From: Spirosoma montaniterrae
GTDB lineage: Bacteria; Bacteroidota; Bacteroidia; Cytophagales; Spirosomataceae
Direction: 5' to 3'
Length of the DNA stretch: 64,000 bases
Assembly: GCF_001988955.1 (NCBI RefSeq)
Contig: NZ_CP014263.1
Location: 496,001-560,000 of the forward strand
Part shown: positions 25,495-33,861 of the stretch, piece by piece
Numbering within the stretch: the first letter of the stretch is position 1
How the letters are laid out: every line of letters starts with the position of its first letter
Position numbers and translations under genes: made by a program
Notes under the pieces: model-generated
Told to the model about the DNA's origin: nothing
Databases searched by the model: none
The model's input: the letters and a program-made list of their open reading frames with translations, nothing else

Positions 25495-26508
25495 TTACTT
25501 ACCAAACGAGGGGTATTTCACAGTTTCTGTTTCGGCTCTCAACTTCTCAACACCCGCTTTATAGCCCTGCACAATCAGGTGTCCGATGTCGTCAGAATTG
25601 AATTTCATGAGGTTTAGGTAAAGCGGTTCGGTTGGGCGAATGATGGTCAGGCCGAGATGCCGACCGTGCAGGTGTTCGCGCTCGGCGTAGCGTTCGGCCC
25701 AGGCAATGTCGTTGTTGACCAATTGATTCACCGTGATGTCTTTCACCCGGTCCATCAGGTTGAGCAGGTTACGGTAATTGAATTTCTCGTTGTAAACTTT
25801 TTTGGCATGGCAGGCTACGCAGGCAATGTCGGTGGTTCCGTCTTCGATGGCAACCCGCAACGGGGCTACTTCGCGCAAACCGCCATCTAAAAACGCTTTG
25901 CGATGGTCGCCCCCAATTTGCATGGCAGGCATCAAAAACGGCAACGAGCTACTGGCAAACACATAATCGAGGAAGTGTGGATCATTGGCATCGGCGTAGC
26001 GCATATCACCTTCAATAATATCGACCGCTCCAACCTTAATACTCACCGGGCCGGTTTTAATTGCTTCTATATCAAGGCTTCGGCGAATCAGGTTCTGAAT
26101 GGGTGAGTTGTCTAACAACCCGTCGAACCGGCTCATAAGCGTATTGTAGCCCATCCGAAAGCGCGAACGAATTACGGCCACGTCGGCGGGTCTCGTGATA
26201 TTCCGTATCCAGAATTCGATTAACCCTTTGCCCACTTTGGACCAGTCGACCTGCCCGATTTCGGCCTGTTGGCGGGCGGCTTCATTGGCAATAAACGCAG
26301 CGTTGAGGCTACCCACCGAGATGCCATACAACTGATCGGGTACAAAACCCGACTCGAACAGGGCCATAATGGCACCTACCTGAAATGCTCCTTTGAGCGA
26401 ACCGCCCCCCAATACGAGGGCTTTTGACGAGGGCGAGGCCGATGGCGGATTGGGCGTACTGCCGGTTGTATCAGGATTGGGCGCCGGGGGCGTCGGGTTA
26501 CTGACCAT
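25495..26508 (-). CDS. Patatin-like phospholipase
   Basis: A 337-residue protein with all patatin landmarks: the glycine-rich oxyanion loop LGGGSLKGAFQVGA, the Ser of YGISVGSLNAAF (GxSxG), and the Asp of FLDGGLREVAPL (DGG). These enzymes cleave acyl esters of lipids using a Ser-Asp dyad. The N terminus is a Pro/Ser/Thr-rich stretch of about 28 residues with no signal peptide. Catalytic residues are intact. Confidence 0.9.
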   Translation of the reverse strand: MVSNPTPPAPNPDTTGSTPNPPSASPSSKALVLGGGSLKGAFQVGAIMALFESGFVPDQLYGISVGSLNAAFIANEAARQQAEIGQVDWSKVGKGLIEFWIRNITRPADVAVIRSRFRMGYNTLMSRFDGLLDNSPIQNLIRRSLDIEAIKTGPVSIKVGAVDIIEGDMRYADANDPHFLDYVFASSSLPFLMPAMQIGGDHRKAFLDGGLREVAPLRVAIEDGTTDIACVACHAKKVYNEKFNYRNLLNLMDRVKDITVNQLVNNDIAWAERYAEREHLHGRHLGLTIIRPTEPLYLNLMKFNSDDIGHLIVQGYKAGVEKLRAETETVKYPSFGK

Positions 26509-26592
26509 GCGAACGTAACGTTGGGGTGATGGCTCATTAGCCGTTCGTAAGTTGATGATTTCTCTTCAGTAAACAAAACAGCCACACGGCAA

Positions 26593-26600
26593 CAAACGTA
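26593..26600 (-). promoter_or_regulatory. Predicted -7 box for the patatin gene
   Basis: TACGTTTG on the minus strand fits TAnnTTTG, about 85 bases before the start codon. No good -33 element is seen. Confidence 0.45.
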
Positions 26601-26706
26601 TTTGAACACACTGTTTTTGAACCGTTTTTTACCGTCTGCGCTTTCCTTACTATACTTGCCGGAAATTCAGCAAACAGCCAGCAGTAAACCGTTGGTACGT
26701 TCCGGC

Positions 26707-26739
26707 ACTGTTGGTTGTTCGCTGCTCATTGATAACTGA
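26707..26739. repeat. Half-copy of the CTGTTGGTTGTTGG repeat
   Basis: The text CACTGTTGGTTGTTCGCTGC followed by TCATTGATAACTGA matches the reverse complement of 4943-4975 with a few changes. The partner arm (about 26667-26690) is badly decayed. It ends two bases before the polyprenyl synthase ATG. Confidence 0.65.
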
Positions 26740-26740
26740 A

Positions 26741-27709
26741 ATGACCGTCGCTGATATACAAGCCCCGATTGCCGCTGAAATGGAGTTATTCGAGCGCAAG
26801 TTTCGGGACTTGATGAAGAGCGACGTCATGCTGCTCGACCAGATCATGAATTACATCGTGAAACGGAAAGGCAAGCAATTGCGCCCTATGTTCGTGTTTT
26901 TAACGGCGGGCGTATGCGGGCAAATCACCGAATCGACCTACCGGGGCGCGTCGCTGATTGAACTGCTGCACACGGCCACGCTCGTTCACGATGACGTAGT
27001 AGACGACTCGAATTATCGGCGGGGCTTTTTCTCGATCAATGCGCTCTGGAAAAATAAAATCGCCGTTTTAGTGGGCGATTACCTGCTGTCGCGCGGGCTT
27101 TTGTTGTCGGTCGATAATGGCGATTTTGAGCTGCTACAAATTGTATCGACCGCTGTTCGGGAACTGAGTGAGGGCGAACTGCTTCAGATCGAAAAAGCAC
27201 GTCGGTTAGACATCACCGAAGCCGTTTATTACGAGATTATCCGGCAAAAAACGGCTTCGCTCATTGCGGCCTGTTGCGCCGTGGGTGCCCGCTCTGCCGG
27301 AACCGACGTAGAAATGGTTGAAAAAGCGCGGGCATTTGGCGAAAAAGTAGGCATTGCCTTCCAGATCAAAGACGACCTCTTTGATTACGGCACGGCTGAA
27401 GTTGGCAAACCGCTGGGCATCGACATTAAAGAAAAGAAAATGACGCTGCCGCTTATTTACGCCCTCAACAAAGCGGGTTTCTGGGAGAAACGACGCATTA
27501 TAAATATCGTCAAAAACGATAGCGAAAATCCTAAAAAAGTAGCCGAAGTTATTTCGTTCGTAAAAAACTCAGGCGGTATCGAATACGCTACGGAAGCCAT
27601 GAATCACTACGTTGCCGAAGCCCGCCAACTCCTCGACTCGTTTCCCGAATCGGCCTACCGGCAGTCGCTGCATCAGTTGGTGCAGTATACCATCGAGCGC
27701 AGCAAATAG
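26741..27709 (+). CDS. Long-chain polyprenyl diphosphate synthase
   Basis: A 322-residue all-helical prenyltransferase. The first Asp motif is LVHDDVVDD and the second is IKDDLFDYG. An Ala, not an aromatic, lies five residues before the first motif (HTATLVHDD), which in this family permits long products. It probably makes the side chain of menaquinone. An earlier in-frame start (26711) lies within a repeat and is rejected. A role in carotenoid or retinal supply for the rhodopsin is possible but not indicated. Confidence 0.9.
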   Translation: MTVADIQAPIAAEMELFERKFRDLMKSDVMLLDQIMNYIVKRKGKQLRPMFVFLTAGVCGQITESTYRGASLIELLHTATLVHDDVVDDSNYRRGFFSINALWKNKIAVLVGDYLLSRGLLLSVDNGDFELLQIVSTAVRELSEGELLQIEKARRLDITEAVYYEIIRQKTASLIAACCAVGARSAGTDVEMVEKARAFGEKVGIAFQIKDDLFDYGTAEVGKPLGIDIKEKKMTLPLIYALNKAGFWEKRRIINIVKNDSENPKKVAEVISFVKNSGGIEYATEAMNHYVAEARQLLDSFPESAYRQSLHQLVQYTIERSK

Positions 27710-27711
27710 TC

Positions 27712-27842
27712 GAACCGGGATTAGCCGGGATTTACAAGATCAAACAGGATTTAATACTGCATTTATTGTTTGTTCATAGAATCCGGAAAGCGCAGCGTAG
27801 AATCTTGTTATAATCGTGAAAATCCCGGCTAATCCTGGTTCT
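27712..27842. repeat. Imperfect inverted repeat GAACCnGGATTAGCCGGGATT
   Basis: Left arm 27712-27740 and right arm 27815-27842 pair with few mismatches across a loop of about 75 bases. It starts three bases after the polyprenyl synthase stop. The same text, including AAGATCAAACAGGATTT, recurs at 38563-38706. Confidence 0.88.
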
Positions 27843-27848
27843 GACTTG

Positions 27849-27856
27849 TACCTTTG
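27849..27856 (+). promoter_or_regulatory. Predicted -7 box for pafA
   Basis: TACCTTTG fits TAnnTTTG, 34 bases before the pafA ATG and directly beyond the inverted repeat. No clear -33 element. Confidence 0.5.
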
Positions 27857-27890
27857 CGGGTAAGTCCCCAATCATCAATTGAACCTCTTC

Positions 27891-29546
27891 ATGCGCTCTT
27901 TTCTTTCTGTCGTTGTTCTTACTTTTTTTGTAGGAACAGCCTTCGCTCAACCCCGGAAAACTACTGCCACGCGCCCGGCTACACCCCAAAATCGGCCTAA
28001 ATTGGTTGTTGGTATCGTCGTTGATCAGATGCGGTACGATTATCTCTACCGCTATTATGACAAATATACTACGCGCGGTTTCCGGCGGCTGATGGATGGC
28101 GGTTTCAACGCCCGAAATAACCATTACCATTACGCAGCCACCTACACCGGGCCCGGCCATGCGGCCATCTACACCGGCTCGGCCCCCGCCCTGAATGGTA
28201 TTGTCGGCAATGATTTCTACGACCGCAACCTGGGTCGAATGGTTTACTGCGCCGAAGATACCACCGTTAGCACCGTCGGTAATGATGGTACGGCGGGTAA
28301 AATGTCGCCCCGAAACCTGCTCGTTACTACCGTTGGCGATCAGCTTAAGTTAGCTACCGATGGGCGGGCCAAAGTCGTAGGCATTGCGCTGAAAGATCGG
28401 GGAGCCATTCTGCCCGCTGGTCATGCTGCCAATGGCGCGTATTGGTTCGATTCAAAAGATGGTAGTTTTATCAGCAGCACGTTTTACCACACGGAGTTGC
28501 CGCAATGGGTTAACGAGTTCAATGCCCGCAAACTGCCCGAACAGTATATCAAACAAAAGTGGGAGCCGCTACTGCCAATAAACCAGTATACCGAAAGTAC
28601 GGCTGATGATGAGCCTTATGAAGCCACCCTGCCCGGCGAAAGCAAGCCGACGTTCCCGCATGAATTTGTGGTACAGGCAGGAAGTAGCAAATATGAAGTG
28701 CTGCGTACCAGCCCTTATGGCGATATGCTGACGAGTGAGTTTGCACTGGCGGCCATCAAAGGTGAGAAACTCGGCCAGAATGTCGTGCCAGATATGCTGT
28801 GTGTCAGCTATTCATCGCCCGACTATATCGGCCACGCATTTGGTACACACGCTGTCGAAACCGAAGATAATTACCTCCGGCTCGATAAACAGTTAGCCAA
28901 CCTGTTCGATCAGTTAGATGCCGGAGTGGGTAAAGGGCAATGGCTGGCGTTTCTGTCGGCAGACCACGGCGTGGCCGACGTGCCGGGTTTTTCGCAGCAG
29001 TACCGCATTCCGGCGGGGGTGAAGAGCTACGGCGAAGTGAATGATGCCGCCAAAGCCGCGCTCGAAAAAGCCTACGGTCCTGGTCGATGGATACTGGCCT
29101 ACTTTAATCAGGAAATTTACCTTAATACTGACTTGCTGGCCGAGAAGAAAATTCCGGTGCAGGAAGCCTACGAGGTGGTTAAACGGGCATTGCTGAAACA
29201 GCGGGGCGTGGTAAACGTGCTGAACCTGCGAAATCTGAACGGCGATGCGCTACCTGAAGCCCAGGCTGATTTGTTCCGAAACGTCTACTTCCCCAACCGA
29301 AGCGGTGATATATATGTGTTGCAGCAAGCCGGTTGGTTCGAGGGGCGCACCAAAGGCACGACGCACGGCACCAGTTACGCCTACGACACGCACGTACCGT
29401 TTCTACTCTACGGATGGGGCGTTCGGCCCGGCCAGATTTTTCGGCGCACCCACATTTACGACATCGCCCCCACCATTGCCGCCCTGCTCGGCATTCTCGA
29501 ACCCAGCGGCTGCATCGGCGACCCCGTTGGCGAAGCGATAAAATAG
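27891..29546 (+). CDS. pafA: PafA-type alkaline phosphatase
   Basis: A 551-residue exported phosphatase. A signal peptide ends at about residue 20 (GTAFAQ). VVGIVVDQMRYDYL has a metal-binding Asp, and the nucleophile Thr lies in ATYTGPGHAAIYTG, as in the Elizabethkingia PafA. LSADHGVADVPG and GTTHGTSYAYDTHVPF supply further metal ligands. PafA-type enzymes hydrolyse many phosphomonoesters and are not repressed by phosphate. The ATG at 27891 is preferred to the TTG at 27879. Confidence 0.92.
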   Translation: MRSFLSVVVLTFFVGTAFAQPRKTTATRPATPQNRPKLVVGIVVDQMRYDYLYRYYDKYTTRGFRRLMDGGFNARNNHYHYAATYTGPGHAAIYTGSAPALNGIVGNDFYDRNLGRMVYCAEDTTVSTVGNDGTAGKMSPRNLLVTTVGDQLKLATDGRAKVVGIALKDRGAILPAGHAANGAYWFDSKDGSFISSTFYHTELPQWVNEFNARKLPEQYIKQKWEPLLPINQYTESTADDEPYEATLPGESKPTFPHEFVVQAGSSKYEVLRTSPYGDMLTSEFALAAIKGEKLGQNVVPDMLCVSYSSPDYIGHAFGTHAVETEDNYLRLDKQLANLFDQLDAGVGKGQWLAFLSADHGVADVPGFSQQYRIPAGVKSYGEVNDAAKAALEKAYGPGRWILAYFNQEIYLNTDLLAEKKIPVQEAYEVVKRALLKQRGVVNVLNLRNLNGDALPEAQADLFRNVYFPNRSGDIYVLQQAGWFEGRTKGTTHGTSYAYDTHVPFLLYGWGVRPGQIFRRTHIYDIAPTIAALLGILEPSGCIGDPVGEAIK

Positions 29547-29550
29547 TGAT

Positions 29551-29657
29551 AAGTGATGAGTGATGAGAGATGAACGATGAGAGATGAGTTTGTTGACGCC
29601 TGTATATTTCCTTTTGCGTCAGCAAACTCATCTCTCATCGTTCATCACTCATCACTT
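29551..29657. repeat. Inverted repeat of GTGATGAG words between pafA and birA
   Basis: Right arm 29623-29657 is the complement of left arm 29551-29592, except for a seven-base extra unit in the left arm. A small inner hairpin TGACGC/GCGTCA sits in the loop. The left end is four bases after the pafA stop; the right arm contains the birA stop. Sister of 17448-17529. Confidence 0.9.
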
Positions 29658-30413
29658 AAAAACTACTTCCTTAAACCCAAAATACCGCACCTGTCCGGCT
29701 TCGGCGAGGGCTAAACGGCCCGTGGCGTCGATACCGACCAGAACGGCGCGAAACCGGCGGTCGTCGGCTTCGAACTCGTGTTCTTCCTGATAGCGGTACA
29801 GGGTTTGCAGGTAGCTGATTTTCAGTGCGTCGCGCTGACTGGCGCGGAGTTGCAGATAACGCTGCTCCAGTTTCTCGCAGAGCGTACTGAGCATGCCCGG
29901 CAAATCGTAGCCGTGGGGGAGGGGTGATTGCCGTTGCAGCGACGTAGCTGTAGCGTATTGAAAATCAGTCTGGTTAATATTGAGTCCGACGCCAATGACC
30001 GAGTACGCCAATGTGCTGCCCTGCAAGGTATTTTCAATCAGAATTCCCCCTAATTTCTGATCGCCGACAAATACATCGTTCGGCCATTTTATACGCAACT
30101 GACTGCCCAGCAACGGCTGGAGTGCATCGTATATACCCATCGACACGGCCATATTGAGCCAGAACTGCTCTGAAGCAGCCAGAAACGATGGCTTCAACAC
30201 CAGCGAAAAGGTCAGGTTTTGTGCCGGTTGGGTTATCCAGACATTGCCGCGTTGGCCACGCCCGGCAGTTTGTTGGTCCGTCACGACGATAAGTCCTTCA
30301 ACGGGGTCGGTTTGGGCAATCAAAGCAGCCGCTTCGTCGTTGGTAGACTGACAGCTTGGCAGATATTGGATAATTTGCCCAATAAAAAGCGTTTTGGGAT
30401 AGATTTTGTACAA
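29652..30413 (-). CDS. birA: Biotin-[acetyl-CoA-carboxylase] ligase
   Basis: A 253-residue ligase that activates biotin with ATP and attaches it to the carboxylase carrier protein. The biotin/ATP loop is TAGRGQRGNVW, followed by NLTFSLVLKP, and IKWPNDVFVGDQKLGGILIE has the catalytic Lys. There is no N-terminal DNA-binding domain, so it is a class I ligase and not a repressor. Its last codons and stop lie in a repeat arm. Confidence 0.93.
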   Translation of the reverse strand: MYKIYPKTLFIGQIIQYLPSCQSTNDEAAALIAQTDPVEGLIVVTDQQTAGRGQRGNVWITQPAQNLTFSLVLKPSFLAASEQFWLNMAVSMGIYDALQPLLGSQLRIKWPNDVFVGDQKLGGILIENTLQGSTLAYSVIGVGLNINQTDFQYATATSLQRQSPLPHGYDLPGMLSTLCEKLEQRYLQLRASQRDALKISYLQTLYRYQEEHEFEADDRRFRAVLVGIDATGRLALAEAGQVRYFGFKEVVFK

Positions 30414-30435
30414 AGCATTGTTTAGTTTAGTAGTA

Positions 30436-30443
30436 CAAAGCTA
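30436..30443 (-). promoter_or_regulatory. Predicted -7 box for birA
   Basis: TAGCTTTG on the minus strand fits TAnnTTTG, 22 bases before the birA ATG. It is a short leader, as is usual in this window. Confidence 0.6.
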
Positions 30444-30523
30444 ATGAATGGTGCTGTTGGCTGTTAGGCCGACAAGGCAAAGTACCCGCTGATTGGTTGT
30501 TTGCACTACGTTAATCTGAGCGC

Positions 30524-30919
30524 ATGAGAATCAAGCAAAACAATGAATTTACCGCCGGGCAAATCCGCGATTTTATCGTTCGGGGAATGCAGGAGAAAAA
30601 AGGGCAGGACATCGTAGTAATGGACCTGCGCAACGTTAAAAACGCCATCTGCGATTATTTTGTCCTCTGTTCGGGTACATCCGACACGCAGATCGACGCC
30701 ATCGCCACATCGGTTGAGGAAGAAGTTTATAAAGCCAGTCGGCAGGACCCGTGGCATAAAGAAGGCAAGCTGAACCGTGAATGGATTCTGCTGGATTATG
30801 TAGACGTGGTGGCTCACGTATTCAAGAAAGAGCGTCGTGAGTTCTACGACCTCGAACAGCTCTGGGGAGATGCTGAAATTCAGCACATTGGCGAAGGTGA
30901 CCTGATTGCTGCTTCCTAA
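30524..30919 (+). CDS. rsfS: Ribosome silencing factor RsfS
   Basis: A 131-residue Iojap-family protein. Hallmarks: KGQDIVVMDLRNVKNAICDYFVLCSGTSDTQIDAI and WILLDYVDVVAHVF (shown here in two parts with the well-known W and DYVDVVVH-like motif). It binds ribosomal protein L14 and blocks subunit joining when nutrients are low. It lies 149 bases before ftsH in the same direction, a pairing seen in many Bacteroidota. Confidence 0.93.
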   Translation: MRIKQNNEFTAGQIRDFIVRGMQEKKGQDIVVMDLRNVKNAICDYFVLCSGTSDTQIDAIATSVEEEVYKASRQDPWHKEGKLNREWILLDYVDVVAHVFKKERREFYDLEQLWGDAEIQHIGEGDLIAAS

Positions 30920-31068
30920 ACAAACCGCCAATAAATAATTCGGCTCCGAACACAGGTTTTGGGCCGCTTACAGGACACACGAACCGTTTGTCCGAACCGG
31001 GTTCTGGCAGAAACATAAGTCCTGAAATCGGTGTTACCCTTTGAAATCCGTTTGTACAACCTGAGGAA

Positions 31069-33099
31069 ATGGCAGAAAACAATAATAGAAATCCGTTAGT
31101 ACCCCGTGGTGGTTCGCGTAAGCCCAACTTCCAGGGGTGGATTGTCGTTTTGCTGATAACCGCTATCCTCGGCATTACCTTTTTTAACAAGAGTTCGGCC
31201 ACGCGCGAGATCACGCAGAAGCGGTTCGAACGGATGGTGAAAGATCGGGAAGTGTCGGAGGTGGTGGTCGTGAACGACCGTGTGGCTGAGGTAACGCTTA
31301 CACAGCAAGCTATGCAAAGCCCTAAATACAAGGGGCTATTTGCTGATAAACCTTATTTTGGCACCAGTCAGGGGCCGCATTTTCAGTTTCAGATTGCATC
31401 GGGCGAAACGTTTAAAAAAGACCTCGATACCATTCAGCAAGGCATTTCTGACAACGAAAAAATTGACTACCGTTTCGAGCAACGGGGCGACTGGGGGCAG
31501 TGGGTTGGCACGTGGGGTTTCCTTATCGTGATGATTCTGGCAATGTATTTTTTGCTGGGCCGGATGTCGGGCGCAGGTGGGCCGGGCGGTCAGATTTTCA
31601 ATATCGGTAAATCAAAAGCCGCTCTTTTCGACGCTGATAACAAGGTGAAGATCACGTTTAACGACGTAGCCGGGCTTGATGAAGCCAAAGAAGAAATTAA
31701 GGAAATCGTTGATTACCTGAAGAACCCGTCTAAGTTCACCAAACTGGGGGCTAAAATTCCGAAAGGGGCGTTACTGATTGGCCCTCCGGGTACGGGTAAA
31801 ACCTTGCTGGCGAAGGCCGTAGCTGGCGAAGCGGGCGTACCGTTTTTCTCGCTGTCGGGTTCCGACTTTGTAGAGATGTTTGTGGGTGTGGGCGCGGCTC
31901 GTGTACGTGACTTGTTCAAGCAGGCGAAAGAAAAAGCACCCTGTATTATTTTCATCGACGAAATCGATGCCGTTGGTCGGTCGCGCGGACGCGGCTCGAT
32001 GCCCGGTGCCAACGACGAGCGTGAGAATACGCTGAACTCGCTGCTGGTTGAAATGGACGGGTTTGCTACTGATTCCGGTATCATCATTCTGGCGGCTACC
32101 AACCGCCCTGACGTGCTGGATTCGGCTCTGCAACGCCCTGGCCGATTCGACCGTCAGATTAGCATCGACAAGCCGGATATTGTAGGCCGGGAAGCTATTT
32201 TCCGGGTCCACCTGAAGCCAATTACGCTCGCATCCGACGTTGATCCGAAAGAGCTGGCGGCTCAGACACCTGGTTTTGCTGGTGCTGAAATTGCCAACGT
32301 CTGCAATGAAGCCGCCCTGATTGCCGCCCGGAGCGACAAAGAAGCGGTTGACATGAGAGACTTTCAGAATGCGATGGATCGCGTGATTGGGGGTCTGGAA
32401 AAGAAAAACAAGTTGATTTCGCCGGAAGAGAAGGAAATCGTGGCGTATCATGAAGCAGGTCATGCCGTGGCGGGCTGGTATCTCGAACATGCCGATCCGC
32501 TCGTGAAAGTAACCATTGTGCCGCGTGGCGTGGCTGCGCTCGGCTATGCACAGTACCTTCCCCGCGAACAGTACCTGTACCGCACGGAGCAACTCATGGA
32601 CGAGATGTGCATGGCGCTTGGTGGTCGGGCGGCTGAAGACCTGATTTTTGGTAAAGTATCGACCGGTGCCCTGAGCGATCTGGAACGCATTACCAAACTG
32701 GCTTACAGCATGGTAACGATGTATGGCATGAACGACAAGATTGGCAATGTTTCGTTTTACGATTCAAAGCAGTCGGACTATAACTTCAATAAACCGTATT
32801 CGGAAGAAACAGCCAAGTTTATCGATGAGGAGGTACGGAAGATTGTCGACATCGCCTATAGCCGCACGAAAGATTTGCTGACCGACAAGCGGGGAGCGTT
32901 AGAGGTGATTGCGAAAGAGTTGCTGGAGAAGGAAATTTTGTATCAGAACGATCTGGTGCGTCTGATTGGCAAGCGGCCTTTCGAGCGTGAAACGGTGTAT
33001 CAGGCTTACAAAAACAAAGGCACGGCTGAAGAGGTGAAAGAAGGAATCGGTAAGGAAGCCAAGCCTGCCGAAACAGAACCCGAAACGTTGCCACTGTAA
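31069..33099 (+). CDS. ftsH: ATP-dependent zinc metalloprotease FtsH
   Basis: A 676-residue membrane AAA+ protease that degrades misfolded and regulatory proteins. There are two TM helices (about residues 25-42 and 148-168) with a periplasmic loop between, Walker [15 protein letters not shown], Walker [14 protein letters not shown], the arginine-finger region RPGRFDRQI and the zinc site AYHEAGHAV. The C-terminal tail is charged ([11 protein letters not shown]). Start at 31069 follows a GAGGAA stretch that could serve as a ribosome site. Full length. Confidence 0.97.
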   Translation: MAENNNRNPLVPRGGSRKPNFQGWIVVLLITAILGITFFNKSSATREITQKRFERMVKDREVSEVVVVNDRVAEVTLTQQAMQSPKYKGLFADKPYFGTSQGPHFQFQIASGETFKKDLDTIQQGISDNEKIDYRFEQRGDWGQWVGTWGFLIVMILAMYFLLGRMSGAGGPGGQIFNIGKSKAALFDADNKVKITFNDVAGLDEAKEEIKEIVDYLKNPSKFTKLGAKIPKGALLIGPPGTGKTLLAKAVAGEAGVPFFSLSGSDFVEMFVGVGAARVRDLFKQAKEKAPCIIFIDEIDAVGRSRGRGSMPGANDERENTLNSLLVEMDGFATDSGIIILAATNRPDVLDSALQRPGRFDRQISIDKPDIVGREAIFRVHLKPITLASDVDPKELAAQTPGFAGAEIANVCNEAALIAARSDKEAVDMRDFQNAMDRVIGGLEKKNKLISPEEKEIVAYHEAGHAVAGWYLEHADPLVKVTIVPRGVAALGYAQYLPREQYLYRTEQLMDEMCMALGGRAAEDLIFGKVSTGALSDLERITKLAYSMVTMYGMNDKIGNVSFYDSKQSDYNFNKPYSEETAKFIDEEVRKIVDIAYSRTKDLLTDKRGALEVIAKELLEKEILYQNDLVRLIGKRPFERETVYQAYKNKGTAEEVKEGIGKEAKPAETEPETLPL

Positions 33100-33109
33100 A
33101 AGTTTGAAA

Positions 33110-33182
33110 AAGTAAAGCGGGTAGAAACCCGCAATCTGGTAGCTATCACTATTCAGATTGCGGGTTTCCACCCGCTTTACTT
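33110..33182. repeat. 29-bp inverted repeat (GCGGGTnnnAACCCGC family) between ftsH and phosphoesterase gene
   Basis: Arms 33110-33138 and 33154-33182 match at 28 of 29 positions, loop 15 bases. The right arm overlaps the stop of the convergent phosphoesterase gene. Shares its core with 18159-18218. Confidence 0.92.
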
Positions 33183-33668
33183 TTTACCTAACTCAATAAC
33201 CTGCATATCCGAAATCCGGCCCGCGTCGAGCGTGAACCGGATGGCTGTTCGCAGCGTATGGAAACCGGTTTTGCCAGCCGCGCCAGGATTGATGAACAAT
33301 AGATTATGGTGTTTGGGGTCGCGCACAACTTTCAGGATATGCGAATGGCCGCAAATGAAAATGGCAGGTGGGTTCTGCTGCATAACGGGCCGCACGGCTG
33401 GGTTATAGGCAGGTGGACTACCGCCTATGTGTGTCATCCAGACATCAAAGCCTTCTAACACAAATCGCTGATGGGCAGGCAGTTCACTACTCTCCCGGTC
33501 GATGTTGCCGCTCACGATGCGCAATGGGCGGTAGGCCCGTAACTGCTCGGCAACGGTCAGCGCACCTACATCGCCCGCGTGCCATATTTCGTCGCATTGG
33601 TCGAAATGCGTGAAAATCTGCGGGTCTAAGTACGAATGTGTATCGGAGAGAAGTCCAATGCGCGTCAT
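33177..33668 (-). CDS. YfcE/MJ0936-family phosphodiesterase
   Basis: A 163-residue calcineurin-fold phosphoesterase. The metal-binding blocks are all present: GLLSDTHSYLD, WHAGDVG, VSGNID, MTHIGG and FICGHSHILKV. These small enzymes cleave phosphodiesters in vitro; the physiological substrate is unknown. The ATG at 33668 is chosen because the upstream in-frame region is a repeat. The stop lies in the arm of the adjacent inverted repeat. Confidence 0.9.
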   Translation of the reverse strand: MTRIGLLSDTHSYLDPQIFTHFDQCDEIWHAGDVGALTVAEQLRAYRPLRIVSGNIDRESSELPAHQRFVLEGFDVWMTHIGGSPPAYNPAVRPVMQQNPPAIFICGHSHILKVVRDPKHHNLLFINPGAAGKTGFHTLRTAIRFTLDAGRISDMQVIELGKK

Positions 33669-33681
33669 GACATGTAAACGC

Positions 33682-33742
33682 AGAGAAGCGGAGAATACAC
33701 GGAGGAAGCGGAGAGATTCTTTGTGTATTCTCCGTTTTCTCC
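33682..33742. repeat. Inverted repeat of the AACGCAGAG family upstream of the phosphoesterase gene
   Basis: Arms 33682-33700 and 33723-33742 pair, with GGAGAATACAC/GTGTATTCTCC as the perfect core. The outer text TAAACGCAGAGAAGCGGAG is shared with the element at the selD stop. Confidence 0.82.
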
Positions 33743-33783
33743 ATCTATGAACTAATATGAAAGTGAGTGAGGTATGTGGGCTG

Positions 33784-33830
33784 GCTGACGCGGGTGAGAC
33801 GCAAAGGGTTGCGTCTCTACATGCGTCAGC
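33784..33830. repeat. Nested palindrome GCTGACGC...GAGACGCAA family
   Basis: Outer arms GCTGACGC (33784-33791) and GCGTCAGC (33823-33830); inner arms GAGACGCAA (33796-33804) and TTGCGTCTC (33809-33817). The inner part repeats the motif of 15280-15348. It lies beyond the acyl-CoA synthetase stop. Confidence 0.85.
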
Positions 33831-33861
33831 CATACGCCAATGCAATGTCAACGGGGCATAA

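Noticed and set aside
31771..32592. 273-residue open frame antisense to ftsH
   Set aside because: It lies wholly within the conserved AAA domain of ftsH and resembles no protein family.
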